Shown: piece by piece, positions 17,156 through 26,054 of the stretch
Layout: every line of letters begins with the position of its first letter
Numbering within the stretch: the stretch's first letter is position 1
Assembly (NCBI GenBank): GCA_943369355.1
Contig: CALRMX020000006.1
Span: 62,001-126,000, forward strand
DNA length: 64,000 nt
Direction of reading: 5' to 3'
DNA from: UBA7662 sp943369355
GTDB lineage: Bacteria; Bacteroidota; Bacteroidia; UBA7662
The notes under the pieces: generated by a model
The model's database searches: none
The model's input: the letters and a program-made list of their open reading frames with translations, nothing else
Told to the model about the DNA's origin: nothing
Made by a program: the position numbers and the translations under genes

Positions 17156-18325
17156 ATGCGTGAACTCCTGAACCATATCCACCTCAAAGGCGACAAGACC
17201 ATCTGGTTGATTGTAGGGATACTTACCGTCATCTCCCTGCTGGTTGTGTACAGCTCAACGGGTACTTTGGCTTACAAGGCCAGAGGTGGCAATACCGAGT
17301 ACTACCTCATCAAACACGGCTCGTTGGCTGTAGTAGGTTTGGTGTTGATGTATTTTGTACATCACCTGCCCTTCCGCTATTTCTCGCGTATGGCCCAAAT
17401 TGGTTTGTGGGTATCGGTACCACTCTTGGTGTATACCTTGGTTAAAGGAACCAACCTCAACGAAGCAAGTAGGTGGATTACCATTCCCATCATCAACCAA
17501 ACCTTCCAGAGTTCCGACCTGGCTAAGCTGGCCCTCATCATGTATGTAGCCCGTATGCTGGCGCGGAAGCAAGAAGAGATCAAGTCGTTCAAAGAAGCCT
17601 TCGTCCCCATCATCCTGCCCGTTGGAATCATTTGTGCTTTGATAGCGCCTGCCAACCTATCTACCGCCATGATTTTATTCATGACCTGCCTGATCGTGAT
17701 GTTTATCGGACGGATCAGCATGAAGTACATCGGTTTGTTGGTGATTACAGGCATGGTTTCCATAGGTAGTTTTGTATTTGTAAGCTATCAGCTCGACTTA
17801 TTCCGTGCAAAAACATGGGTTAGTCGCGTCGATAATTTCCTGAACAGCGATGCCTCTGAAGAAGCCTACCAGGCGCAGCAGGCTAAAATAGCCATAGCCA
17901 CCGGTGGCTTTATAGGTAAAGGACCTGGCAAAAGCACCCAGCGTAACTTTTTGCCACACCCGTACAGCGACTTTATCTATGCCATCATCATCGAAGAATA
18001 TGGTTTGCTCGGCGGCGCCTTTGTGCTGCTGTTGTACCTCGGCCTATTGTATCGGGTGATTCGCATCGTTATCAAAACGCCACAAGCCTTTGGGGCGCTG
18101 TTGGCCATCGGTTTGGCACTGAGCCTGGTTATTCAAGCCTTGGTGAACATGGCCGTTGCCGTTAACCTCTTCCCCGTAACCGGGCAAACACTTCCACTTT
18201 TATCGATGGGAGGTACCTCTATACTTTTCACCAGCATCGCCATCGGCATCATCTTGAGTGTGAGCCGTGAGTCGGAGCAAGACGAAGCAGCCCTTAACCC
18301 CGAAGCCGCACATGCCATCGCCTAA
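17156..18325 (+). CDS. ftsW: Septal peptidoglycan glycosyltransferase FtsW
   Basis: A 389-residue SEDS-family polytopic protein (about ten helices) that polymerises lipid II at the septum together with FtsI. Visible family features include LVVYSST in the first helix, SRWITIPIINQTFQSSDLAKLA, FLPHPYSDFIYAIIIEEYGL and LPLLSMGGTSILFTSIAIGI. The short cytoplasmic tail overlaps the murG start by 14 bases, suggesting coupled translation. Confidence 0.97.
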   Translation: MRELLNHIHLKGDKTIWLIVGILTVISLLVVYSSTGTLAYKARGGNTEYYLIKHGSLAVVGLVLMYFVHHLPFRYFSRMAQIGLWVSVPLLVYTLVKGTNLNEASRWITIPIINQTFQSSDLAKLALIMYVARMLARKQEEIKSFKEAFVPIILPVGIICALIAPANLSTAMILFMTCLIVMFIGRISMKYIGLLVITGMVSIGSFVFVSYQLDLFRAKTWVSRVDNFLNSDASEEAYQAQQAKIAIATGGFIGKGPGKSTQRNFLPHPYSDFIYAIIIEEYGLLGGAFVLLLYLGLLYRVIRIVIKTPQAFGALLAIGLALSLVIQALVNMAVAVNLFPVTGQTLPLLSMGGTSILFTSIAIGIILSVSRESEQDEAALNPEAAHAIA

Positions 18326-19433
18326 CGGAACATATCGCTTTATCCTTAGCGGTGGCGGCACCGGCGGGCATCTGTTCCCTGCCTTGGCCATCGCCGATGC
18401 CTTGCGTGCAGCCGTGCCCACATGCGACATCCTTTTTGTTGGCGCCGAGGGCCGTATGGAAATGGAGCGTGTGCCTAAGGCAGGTTATCCCATCGAAGGG
18501 TTGCGCATCAGCGGAATTCAGCGCAGCTTATCGCTCAGCAACCTACTTTTTCCTTTCAAACTGGTGGGCAGCCTCGTTCGCTCGCTCGAAATTTTGCGTC
18601 GTTTTCGTCCCCATGCTGTTATCGGCGTAGGCGGTTATGCCAGCGGACCGGTATTGCTTGCAGCGCAATGGACCCGCGTACCTACCTTCATTCAGGAACA
18701 AAATGCCCATGCCGGCATCACCAATAAAGGCTTGGCCAAAGGGGTCATGCAAGCTTACGTGGCCTTCGAAGGCATGGAGAAATATTTCCCGGCCGACCGT
18801 ATCACGCTTAGCGGCAATCCCATCCGTCAGGATTTATTTGCGCTTGAAGGCAAAAGGGAAGAAGCCTTACACCATTTCGGCTTATCGACCGATAAACCCG
18901 TAGTGCTTGTCGTTGGCGGCAGCTTGGGTGCACGTACCATCAACCAAGCCATAGCGGCAGGAATTGCTGAATTGGAGGCCGCAGGAGTTCAGCTCATCTG
19001 GCAAACCGGAAAAGCATTTGCCAACACGGCAGCTGCTGCCATTGCCGGAAAAGGCGGTATGTACACCAATGCTTTCATCGAACGTATGGATTTGGCTTTC
19101 GCCGCTGCCGACCTGGTGGTGTCGAGAGCAGGCGCAGGCACCCTCAGCGAACTGGCAGTGGTAGGCAAGCCTGCTATTTTGGTGCCTTCACCCAACGTAG
19201 CCGAAGACCACCAGACCAAAAACGCACGCGCACTCAGCGACCAAGGAGCAGCCCTGCTGGTACGTGATCAAGAGGCATCCACCCAACTCTTGCCCCAGTT
19301 GTTGGCATTGCTCAACAGTTCAACACAACAAGCAGCCATGCGCCAAGCGTTGGCAGCTTTCGACCGGCGGTATGCCGCTCGCGAAATAGCAGCCGACATA
19401 CTCAAACGTATCGGAAAGGAGGCAGGCGTATGA
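18312..19433 (+). CDS. murG: UDP-GlcNAc:lipid I N-acetylglucosaminyltransferase
   Basis: A 373-residue GT28 glycosyltransferase that converts lipid I to lipid II at the inner face of the inner membrane. Glycine-rich loop ILSGGGTGGHLFPALA follows the N-terminus directly; others are GVGGYASGP, EQNAHAG, VVGGSLGARTIN and RAGAGTLSELA. I chose the ATG at 18312 since the first strand (YRFILSGGG) should begin within ~10 residues; the in-frame ATG at 18267 would add 15 residues encoded inside ftsW. Ends in an ATGA overlap with murC. Confidence 0.95.
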   Translation: MPSPNGTYRFILSGGGTGGHLFPALAIADALRAAVPTCDILFVGAEGRMEMERVPKAGYPIEGLRISGIQRSLSLSNLLFPFKLVGSLVRSLEILRRFRPHAVIGVGGYASGPVLLAAQWTRVPTFIQEQNAHAGITNKGLAKGVMQAYVAFEGMEKYFPADRITLSGNPIRQDLFALEGKREEALHHFGLSTDKPVVLVVGGSLGARTINQAIAAGIAELEAAGVQLIWQTGKAFANTAAAAIAGKGGMYTNAFIERMDLAFAAADLVVSRAGAGTLSELAVVGKPAILVPSPNVAEDHQTKNARALSDQGAALLVRDQEASTQLLPQLLALLNSSTQQAAMRQALAAFDRRYAAREIAADILKRIGKEAGV

Positions 19434-20803
19434 TTCAGCAACGTTTCACCCAAGCCTACTTTGTTGGCATCGGCGGCATTGGCATGAGTGCACTCGCCCA
19501 ATACTTGCATCACCGCGGCCTGAAGGTTGCCGGTTACGATAAAACTCCGAGCGACATTACTCAGATGCTCGAAAATAAAGGTATGGCGATAAGCTTTGCC
19601 GACGAGTTGGCCACCTTGCCCGAATCGTTCCAGCAGGCAGCAGCCAACACCCTTGTGATTTACACACCCGCCGTGCCCGCCGACAGTAAGCTGTTGGCTT
19701 ATTTTGCCGCTGGCGGTTACGAAATGGTTAAACGTGCCAAAGCACTCGGTTACCTGGTAGCCGAAGGCCAAACCTTGGCGGTAGCCGGCACCCACGGTAA
19801 AACCACCACCAGCACCATGCTGGCGCACATACTCAAACAAAGCGGACTTTCCTTTACCGGCATATTGGGTGGGGTGAGCAGCAATTACGAAAGCAACCTG
19901 CTCTTAGGAGGCCACGAACGTTTCGTGGTAGAAGCCGATGAGTTCGACCGTTCTTTCTTGCAGCTGTATCCCCAGCAGGCGGTAATCACCTCCATGGATC
20001 CCGACCACCTCGATATTTACGGTGCACCCGAGCAGATGGCTGAAGCGTACCATGCTTTTGCCGCGCAGGTGGTAACTGGAGGCTTGCTGGTGTACAAAGC
20101 AGGTCTTCCCTTGCGCTTACCAGCTGGGGTGAAAGCTGTTTCCTATGGCGAAGGAGGGGAGGTACAGGCAAAAAATGTTCGCGTAGAAAACCATCGCTAC
20201 CATTTCGATTACCAAGGTGAGCAGCATATTGACGATTTGATATGTGGCTTGCCGGGCATTCACAATGTTGAAAATGCCGTTGCAGCCATCACCATGGCAC
20301 TGGCTCAGGGAGTAGCGGTAGAAGTAATCCGCGAAGCCATCGCCAGCTTTAAAGGTGTAAAGCGCCGTTTCGAATACCATATCGATCGTGCCGATTGTGT
20401 GTACATCGACGACTACGCCCATCACCCTGCCGAAATCGAAGCTTTGGTGAGCTCGGTTCGTCAGCTATACCCGGGCAAAAAGGTGCTAGGCATCTTCCAA
20501 CCCCATCTCTTCAGCCGCACGCGCGATTTTGCCGAGGGTTTTGCGAAGAGTCTGTCTCAGCTCGACGAGCTGTTTCTGCTCGACATCTATCCTGCCCGCG
20601 AATTGCCCATTGCCGGTATCAACTCGGCTTGGCTGCTCGAGCAGGTGTCGGCAACCAACAAACGTATCGTACAGAAGTCGGAACTGCTCGACCTGGTTAA
20701 AGCCAGCACTTTCGACGTACTCTTGACCATTGGCGCAGGCGATATCGATCGTTTTGTGCGTCCACTCACCGAAGTTCTTCAACACAAAAGTCCGGTAAGA
20801 TGA
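19430..20803 (+). CDS. murC: UDP-N-acetylmuramate:L-alanine ligase
   Basis: A 457-residue Mur ligase that adds the first stem-peptide residue. N-terminal GIGGIGMSALAQYL, P-loop VAGTHGKTTTSTML, EADEFDRSFLQLYP, DPDHLDIYG, the adenine-loop region GIHNVENAVAAI, and C-terminal YIDDYAHHPAEI and FQPHLFSRTRDF. Length is normal. Overlaps murG and ftsQ by 4 bases each (ATGA), keeping the dcw order murG-murC-ftsQ. Confidence 0.97.
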   Translation: MIQQRFTQAYFVGIGGIGMSALAQYLHHRGLKVAGYDKTPSDITQMLENKGMAISFADELATLPESFQQAAANTLVIYTPAVPADSKLLAYFAAGGYEMVKRAKALGYLVAEGQTLAVAGTHGKTTTSTMLAHILKQSGLSFTGILGGVSSNYESNLLLGGHERFVVEADEFDRSFLQLYPQQAVITSMDPDHLDIYGAPEQMAEAYHAFAAQVVTGGLLVYKAGLPLRLPAGVKAVSYGEGGEVQAKNVRVENHRYHFDYQGEQHIDDLICGLPGIHNVENAVAAITMALAQGVAVEVIREAIASFKGVKRRFEYHIDRADCVYIDDYAHHPAEIEALVSSVRQLYPGKKVLGIFQPHLFSRTRDFAEGFAKSLSQLDELFLLDIYPARELPIAGINSAWLLEQVSATNKRIVQKSELLDLVKASTFDVLLTIGAGDIDRFVRPLTEVLQHKSPVR

Positions 20804-21561
20804 TACGCAAAGTGCTCCTCATAATCGCCCATATCGCTGCAGTGGTTGCCTTGATAGCCGCCTTTGGCTTTATCCGCAGCGAACGTTCGGCCATGCGTTG
20901 CGAGAGCTTTACCATACGTGTCGACCACGATGGCGGAGCTTACTTCATCGACAAGCAAGCGGTAGAAGCGCACCTGCGTCGCAACGGCTGGGGACAGCTT
21001 GTGGGCCGCCCGGTAGATAGTGTTGACCTTACGCGCATCGAACGGTTGATCGAAAAGATTCCGTTTGTGGCCGAGGCTGAAGCTTTTGCCGACATCTATG
21101 GCAATGTACGCCTCGATGTAGAGCAACGCGAGCCCGTTCTGCGCATTGTAAACCAGAATTACCAGAGTTTTTACATCGATCAAAACGGAATGCGCATGCC
21201 TACCACGACCAATTATGCCGCACAGGTGCCGGTAGCGTCGGGATTTATAGCCGAACGTTTGACCAAAACCGACACCATACAAACCGAAGTAGTACGCCAA
21301 TTGGTAGCGCTGAATGCATACATACAAGAACGCGACGACCTCAAAAACCTCTTTGTGCAGTACTATGTAAATGCCGACCACGAGTTGGAGCTGATTCCGC
21401 GTGTGGGTGAACATAGTGTACTCATTGGCGATTTGAGCGATCTCGACGAGAAGTTCGAAAAGCTATTGGTGCTCTATAAGCAAGGCTTCGACGAGCAAGC
21501 CTGGCGCGAATACCGGCTCGTCAACCTCAAGTTTAAGGATCAGGTGATATGCAAAAAATAA
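20800..21561 (+). CDS. ftsQ: Cell division protein FtsQ/DivIB
   Basis: A 253-residue bitopic protein: short cytoplasmic end, transmembrane helix at ~5-24 (LLIIAHIAAVVALIAAFGFI), POTRA-like domain (~40-115, ending VRLDVEQREPVLRIV) and a beta domain to the C-terminus. FtsQ is the periplasmic scaffold that recruits FtsL and FtsB/DivIC to the divisome. The call rests on this topology, the POTRA signature and the position between murC and ftsA. Confidence 0.92.
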   Translation: MIRKVLLIIAHIAAVVALIAAFGFIRSERSAMRCESFTIRVDHDGGAYFIDKQAVEAHLRRNGWGQLVGRPVDSVDLTRIERLIEKIPFVAEAEAFADIYGNVRLDVEQREPVLRIVNQNYQSFYIDQNGMRMPTTTNYAAQVPVASGFIAERLTKTDTIQTEVVRQLVALNAYIQERDDLKNLFVQYYVNADHELELIPRVGEHSVLIGDLSDLDEKFEKLLVLYKQGFDEQAWREYRLVNLKFKDQVICKK

Positions 21562-22865
21562 ATCCACAACCTATGAGTACCGGAGAAATCATCGTCGGCC
21601 TCGACATTGGAACGACCAAGATAGCAGCCATCGTGGGCCGCAAAAATGAATATGGCAAGCTCGAAATTTTGGGCATGGGCAAAGCCGAGTCGCTGGGCGT
21701 AAGTCGTGGCGTGGTGAGCAATATCGAAAAAACAGTAGATGCCATCCGCAAGGCAGTGCGTGAGGCCGAAGAAGAATCGGGTGTCGATATCCGGGTGGTG
21801 AATGTGGGCATTGCAGGTCAGCATATTCAAAGTCAGCAGCACCGCAACATGATGACGCGCAACAGCACCGACGACGAGATTTCGCAAGACGATATCGATA
21901 AGCTCATCGACATGATGGCGCGTATACCGCAGCAACCCGGTTACGAGGTAATTCACGTATTGCCGCAGGAGTACATCGTCGACAATGAAGTGGGCATCAA
22001 AGACCCCATTGGCATGAGCGGCATACGTTTGGAGGCCAACTTCCACATCATTACCGGACAGATGACGGCAGCCAACAACCTGAACAAATGCGTGCAGAAA
22101 GCCGGATTGTCGGTTTCAGACCTGATACTCGAGCCGCTGGCATCGTCGGAGGCCGTTTTAAGTGAAGAAGAAAAAGAAGCCGGTGTAGTGCTGGTCGACA
22201 TAGGCGGCGGCACCACCGATATCGCCATCTTCCAAGACGGCATCATCCGCCATACTGCGGTGATACCATTTGGCGGAAACATCATCACCGAAGACATCAA
22301 AGAAGGCTGCACCGTTTTAAAACAGCAAGCCGAACTGCTCAAGGTGCGTTTTGGCTCGGCTTTGGCCAGCGAAACGCAAGACAACGAGATTGTGAGCATT
22401 CCCGGTCTGCGTGGTCGCGAGCCCAAAGAAATTTCGGTGAAGAACCTGGCGAATATCATCCAGGCTAGGGTAGAAGAGATTGTGGAGATGGTACACTACG
22501 AAATCAAAGCATCGGGCTTCGAAAAGAAACTGATTGCCGGTATCGTGCTCACCGGTGGAGGTGCACAACTCAAAAATTTGCGCCCCTTGGTAGAATACAT
22601 GACCGGCATGGATGTGCGCGTGGGCTCGCCCAACGAACATTTAGCCAAGGGCGATCAGGAAATTAAAAGTCCCATGTATGCCACCGGTATCGGTTTGGTG
22701 TTGATGGGCTTCAACGGGAGAGACCGACGGAAGACCGAAACCAAATCGGTTAAAGGCCACAGTGGCGGCATGGCCAAAGGCGGCTTCTTCGATAAAATCC
22801 TACAAAAGAGCAAAGAGTGGCTCGAAGACAAAGACGCCAACGATGCACAAGACTTCATTAAATAA
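21549..22865 (+). CDS. ftsA: Cell division protein FtsA
   Basis: An actin-fold ATPase (438 residues from this start) that tethers FtsZ to the membrane. Phosphate-binding motifs VGLDIGTTKIAAIVG, VDIGGGTTDIAIF and VLTGGGAQLKNL are visible, with the FtsA-specific 1C domain between. The C-terminal end has a segment (FFDKILQKSKEWLED) that can form the amphipathic membrane helix. An in-frame ATG at 21573 would give MSTGEIIVGLDIG and avoid the 13-base overlap with ftsQ; I cannot decide between the two starts. Confidence 0.95.
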   Translation: MQKINPQPMSTGEIIVGLDIGTTKIAAIVGRKNEYGKLEILGMGKAESLGVSRGVVSNIEKTVDAIRKAVREAEEESGVDIRVVNVGIAGQHIQSQQHRNMMTRNSTDDEISQDDIDKLIDMMARIPQQPGYEVIHVLPQEYIVDNEVGIKDPIGMSGIRLEANFHIITGQMTAANNLNKCVQKAGLSVSDLILEPLASSEAVLSEEEKEAGVVLVDIGGGTTDIAIFQDGIIRHTAVIPFGGNIITEDIKEGCTVLKQQAELLKVRFGSALASETQDNEIVSIPGLRGREPKEISVKNLANIIQARVEEIVEMVHYEIKASGFEKKLIAGIVLTGGGAQLKNLRPLVEYMTGMDVRVGSPNEHLAKGDQEIKSPMYATGIGLVLMGFNGRDRRKTETKSVKGHSGGMAKGGFFDKILQKSKEWLEDKDANDAQDFIK

Positions 22866-22907
22866 GAACAAACAGCAATCACATACAACAAAGCAACTTC
22901 AATCGTC

Positions 22908-24476
22908 ATGGATATGAATACTTTCACTTTCGACCTACCTAAAAATCGCCCCAACATCATCAAAGTTATTGGGGTGGGTGGAGCTGGCGGCAATGCCGTC
23001 AACCACATGTTCCAGCTCGGCATCAAGGATGTCGACTTCTTGGTATGCAATACCGACTACCAAGCGCTTGAGCGCAGCAGCATCCCCGTTCGGGTACAAC
23101 TCGGCCCCACCCTCACCGAAGGACGTGGTGCCGGCAACCAGCCCGAAGTGGGCCGTAATGCCGCCATCGAAAACATCGAAGAAGTAAAACGCCACATCGG
23201 TGCCGACACCAAGATGGTGTTTGTAACAGCCGGTATGGGCGGCGGCACAGGCACAGGAGCAGCCCCCGTTATCGCACAGGCTTGCCGCGAAATGGGCATA
23301 CTCACGGTGGGTATCGTAACGCTACCGTTCAACTTCGAAGGCCGCAAACGCGCACAACAGGCCAATAGCGGTCTCGACGAAATGCGTGCTTACTGCGACA
23401 CTACCCTCGTGATTAGCAACGACAAGGTGCGCGAGATTTATGGCAACCTAGCTTTCGACAAAGCCTTCGGCAAAGCCGACGATGTGTTGGCAACAGCGGC
23501 CAAAGGCATTGCCGAAATAATCACGGTAGAAGGTTACGTAAACGTGGACTTTGCCGACGTAAAAACGGTACTTGAAAGCAGTGGAAAGGCTGTAATGGGT
23601 TCGGCAACCGCCGAAGGAGAAGGCCGTGCACTCCGTGCCATTGAGCTGGCGTTGAACTCGCCTTTGCTCAACGACAACGACATTACCGGAGCCAGAAGCA
23701 TACTCTTAAACATCAGCTCGGGCAGCGAGCAAATTACCCTCGACGAAATCGGTGAAATCAACGATTACATCCAGGATGCTGCCGGTGCCGATACCGATAT
23801 TATATGGGGTAACTGCACCGACGACAGCCTAGGCGATAGCATCCGTGTAACTGTAATCGCTACCGGTTTCGAAGGAGGCCAAAAGCGTCAACAAACCACC
23901 ACTACCGATTCGAAAAAGGTGGTGATGCCCCTCGACGGACCCACCAATACCCCAGTATTCACACCTGCACCAGCAGCACCGGTGAATACCATCCGTCCGA
24001 AAGAACCGATTGTACACATACTCGATATGGAAGACACGGCAGAGCGCGCACCCAAAACTGAGGAGCCTACCTTATTCGATATGGAGCCCGTTTTGAAAAC
24101 CACCACGCCTACTGCCAATGTTCAGCCACCGGCGCAACGTCCTCCGGTAGTTCACCAGCTCGAAGAGCAAGCCTCCGAAGACGATGGTTTGGGCTTAGGC
24201 TATCAGCAACGCCCGGTACAGAGCATGGAAGATATACTTGAGAAGTCGCGTCGCAGAATCGAAACCCTTCGTGGAATGAATACCGTTAAACGGGTTGATC
24301 CACACGAAGTAGAGTCGTTTGAAAAGCAGCCTGCTTACCTCCGTCGTCAGGTGGAGCTCGATCAGGTGCCTCACAGCAGCGAGCAAAACATCTCACGCTT
24401 TACCCTGAGCAATAACGAAGATCGCCGTCCGGAAATACGTCCGAACAACTCGTTTTTGCACGATAATGTTGACTAA
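22908..24476 (+). CDS. ftsZ: Cell division GTPase FtsZ
   Basis: A 522-residue tubulin homologue that forms the Z ring. The GTPase and activation domains take up ~15-325: VGGAGGNAVNHM, the tubulin signature GGGTGTGAAPVIA, and the T7-loop region NVDFADVKTVL. A long Pro- and acid-rich linker (~330-510) follows and ends in a short conserved-looking tail (NNSFLHDNVD), the probable FtsA-binding peptide. The linker is much longer than in E. coli (383 residues total), as is common in Bacteroidota. Last gene of the cluster, 42 bases after ftsA, followed by a terminator. Confidence 0.98.
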   Translation: MDMNTFTFDLPKNRPNIIKVIGVGGAGGNAVNHMFQLGIKDVDFLVCNTDYQALERSSIPVRVQLGPTLTEGRGAGNQPEVGRNAAIENIEEVKRHIGADTKMVFVTAGMGGGTGTGAAPVIAQACREMGILTVGIVTLPFNFEGRKRAQQANSGLDEMRAYCDTTLVISNDKVREIYGNLAFDKAFGKADDVLATAAKGIAEIITVEGYVNVDFADVKTVLESSGKAVMGSATAEGEGRALRAIELALNSPLLNDNDITGARSILLNISSGSEQITLDEIGEINDYIQDAAGADTDIIWGNCTDDSLGDSIRVTVIATGFEGGQKRQQTTTTDSKKVVMPLDGPTNTPVFTPAPAAPVNTIRPKEPIVHILDMEDTAERAPKTEEPTLFDMEPVLKTTTPTANVQPPAQRPPVVHQLEEQASEDDGLGLGYQQRPVQSMEDILEKSRRRIETLRGMNTVKRVDPHEVESFEKQPAYLRRQVELDQVPHSSEQNISRFTLSNNEDRRPEIRPNNSFLHDNVD

Positions 24477-24506
24477 CAGTCGCAAGACTGTGATCCATGA
24501 CGACAG

Positions 24507-24534
24507 TCCCGGCCGAGAGGTCGGGATTTTTTTT
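24507..24534 (+). terminator. Rho-independent terminator of the dcw cluster
   Basis: An 8-bp stem (TCCCGGCC 24507-24514 with GGTCGGGA 24519-24526, one wobble) closes a GAGA loop, followed by eight T residues. Lies 30 bases after the ftsZ stop. Confidence 0.9.
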
Positions 24535-24605
24535 GTTTTAGTAGCGGATAAGTGCATCCGAAATTTTCGCTTTTCCTTGGCACTACATTGCGAATCACGT
24601 AGCTT

Positions 24606-24613
24606 TATCTTCG
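24606..24613 (+). promoter_or_regulatory. Probable -7 box of the pnt operon
   Basis: TATCTTCG matches TAnnTTTG except one base. It lies 11 bases before the pntAA start chosen here, implying an almost leaderless mRNA. TTG elements upstream are at 15 or 26 bases rather than 19, so support is partial. Confidence 0.4.
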
Positions 24614-24624
24614 AATTATTGCCT

Positions 24625-25743
24625 ATGCTACTAGGAATTTTACGGGAGCCCGACCACGAAAACAGGGTTTCTATTACCCCCGACGTTGTAAAACAACTGG
24701 TCGGAAAACAGGTGAAAATCACCATTGAAACCGATGCCGGCCTACGGGCGTCGCTCACCAACGAAATTTATCAAGAAGCAGGAGCCTCGGTACAATCGCG
24801 CGCCGATGTACTTGCCCAAGCCGATATCGTGGTGAGCATTCAGCCTTTAACTGCAGCCGATACGACGAAACTAAAGCCTGAAGCCATCCTTTTTGGGATG
24901 TACCAGCCGCTCGTAAATCGCGAACGGATGGCCGAAATTGCGGCGGCCAAAACCACACTTTTTAGCATGGATGCAGTTCCCCGCATCACAAGAGCTCAAG
25001 CCATGGATGTGCTCTCGTCGCAGAGTACTGTTTCGGGTTACAAAGCTGTGTTACTCGCGGCTTCACATCTGCCGCGCTTTTTTCCCATGCTCATGACCGC
25101 TGCAGGTACCATTGCTCCGGCTAAGGTGCTTATTATCGGTGCTGGTGTGGCCGGATTGCAGGCCATAGCTACGGCCAAACGTTTAGGTGCAGTGGTCGAA
25201 GCCTTCGATACGCGCCCTTCGGTGAAGGAACAGGTCGAAAGTTTGGGTGGTAAGTTTGTTGAAGTAGAAGGCGCGGTTGAAGACAAAGCCGCCGGCGGAT
25301 ATGCCGTAGAACAGTCGGAGGAGTTCAAACGTAGGCAGAGCGAAGAGCTGGCCAAACGTATTGTGGCTGCCGACGTGGTGATAACCACGGCACTTATCCC
25401 GGGTAAGAAGGCACCTGTTTTGATTACCGAAGCCATGGTGCGCCAGATGAAGGCCGGTGCAGTGATTGTTGATTTGGCTTCGGGAGCTGGCGGCAACTGT
25501 GAACTCACCCGAGAAGGAGAGACGCGAAACGAATTTGGCGTATCCATCATTCCGGCCAGTAATTTGCCGGCAACCATGCCGCAAGATGCGAGCAAGATGT
25601 ACGCAAAAAATATGTTGAATTTCCTCAATTTGATGATTTCGAAAGAGGGGGAACTCAAGCTGAATTTTGAAGACGAGATCATCCAAGGAAGTTGTATCGC
25701 CCACGGGGGCGAAGTTGTTTATCCTGCCTTAAAACAAGCTTAA
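24625..25743 (+). CDS. pntAA: NAD(P) transhydrogenase subunit alpha, part 1 (domain I)
   Basis: A 372-residue cytoplasmic NAD(H)-binding subunit of the proton-translocating transhydrogenase, related to alanine dehydrogenase. Motifs: LREPDHENRVSITPD at the N-terminus, RITRAQAMDVLSSQ, the Rossmann loop IIGAGVAGLQAIATAKRLGA and the NAD-site DTRPSVKEQVESLGGKF. I chose the ATG at 24625 because the family starts at MLLGILREP; a longer in-frame start at 24466 would translate the dcw terminator. The gene is split from the membrane part, giving the three-subunit form. One-base overlap with pntAB. Confidence 0.95.
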   Translation: MLLGILREPDHENRVSITPDVVKQLVGKQVKITIETDAGLRASLTNEIYQEAGASVQSRADVLAQADIVVSIQPLTAADTTKLKPEAILFGMYQPLVNRERMAEIAAAKTTLFSMDAVPRITRAQAMDVLSSQSTVSGYKAVLLAASHLPRFFPMLMTAAGTIAPAKVLIIGAGVAGLQAIATAKRLGAVVEAFDTRPSVKEQVESLGGKFVEVEGAVEDKAAGGYAVEQSEEFKRRQSEELAKRIVAADVVITTALIPGKKAPVLITEAMVRQMKAGAVIVDLASGAGGNCELTREGETRNEFGVSIIPASNLPATMPQDASKMYAKNMLNFLNLMISKEGELKLNFEDEIIQGSCIAHGGEVVYPALKQA

Positions 25744-26054
25744 TGGAAAACATATTAACGCTAATACACGACAATCTGCAGCTGATTTACGTGCTCATTT
25801 TGGCCGTATTTGTTGGCATCGAAGTCATGAGTAAAGTACCGCAGGTGCTGCACACGCCATTGATGTCGGGTTCCAATGCACTATCTGGAGTAGTCATCAT
25901 CGGTTCTATACTCGTCATGGGAAAAACCGACCCCAACAATTATGCAGCGCTGGCCATGGGTTTTGTTGCTGTGGTGCTTGCAACTTTGAATGTGGTGGGG
26001 GGATTTGCAGTCACCGACCGTATGTTAGACATGTTTCGTAAAAAGAAGAAGTAA
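25743..26054 (+). CDS. pntAB: NAD(P) transhydrogenase subunit alpha, part 2 (membrane)
   Basis: A 103-residue membrane subunit with three predicted helices (~10-28, ~40-58, ~64-85), matching the short alpha-2 subunit of the three-polypeptide transhydrogenase. It forms part of the proton channel. The start at 25743 overlaps the pntAA stop (TAATG), and its own stop overlaps the pntB start in the same way, so the three are translated as a coupled unit. Confidence 0.93.
   Translation: MENILTLIHDNLQLIYVLILAVFVGIEVMSKVPQVLHTPLMSGSNALSGVVIIGSILVMGKTDPNNYAALAMGFVAVVLATLNVVGGFAVTDRMLDMFRKKKK

Noticed and set aside
18267..18311. ATG at 18267 as the murG start
   Set aside because: It adds 15 residues encoded deep inside ftsW, ahead of the normal MurG N-terminus.
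24466..24624. Upstream start for pntAA
   Set aside because: It would translate the end of ftsZ and the dcw terminator; the family begins at MLLGILREP (24625).
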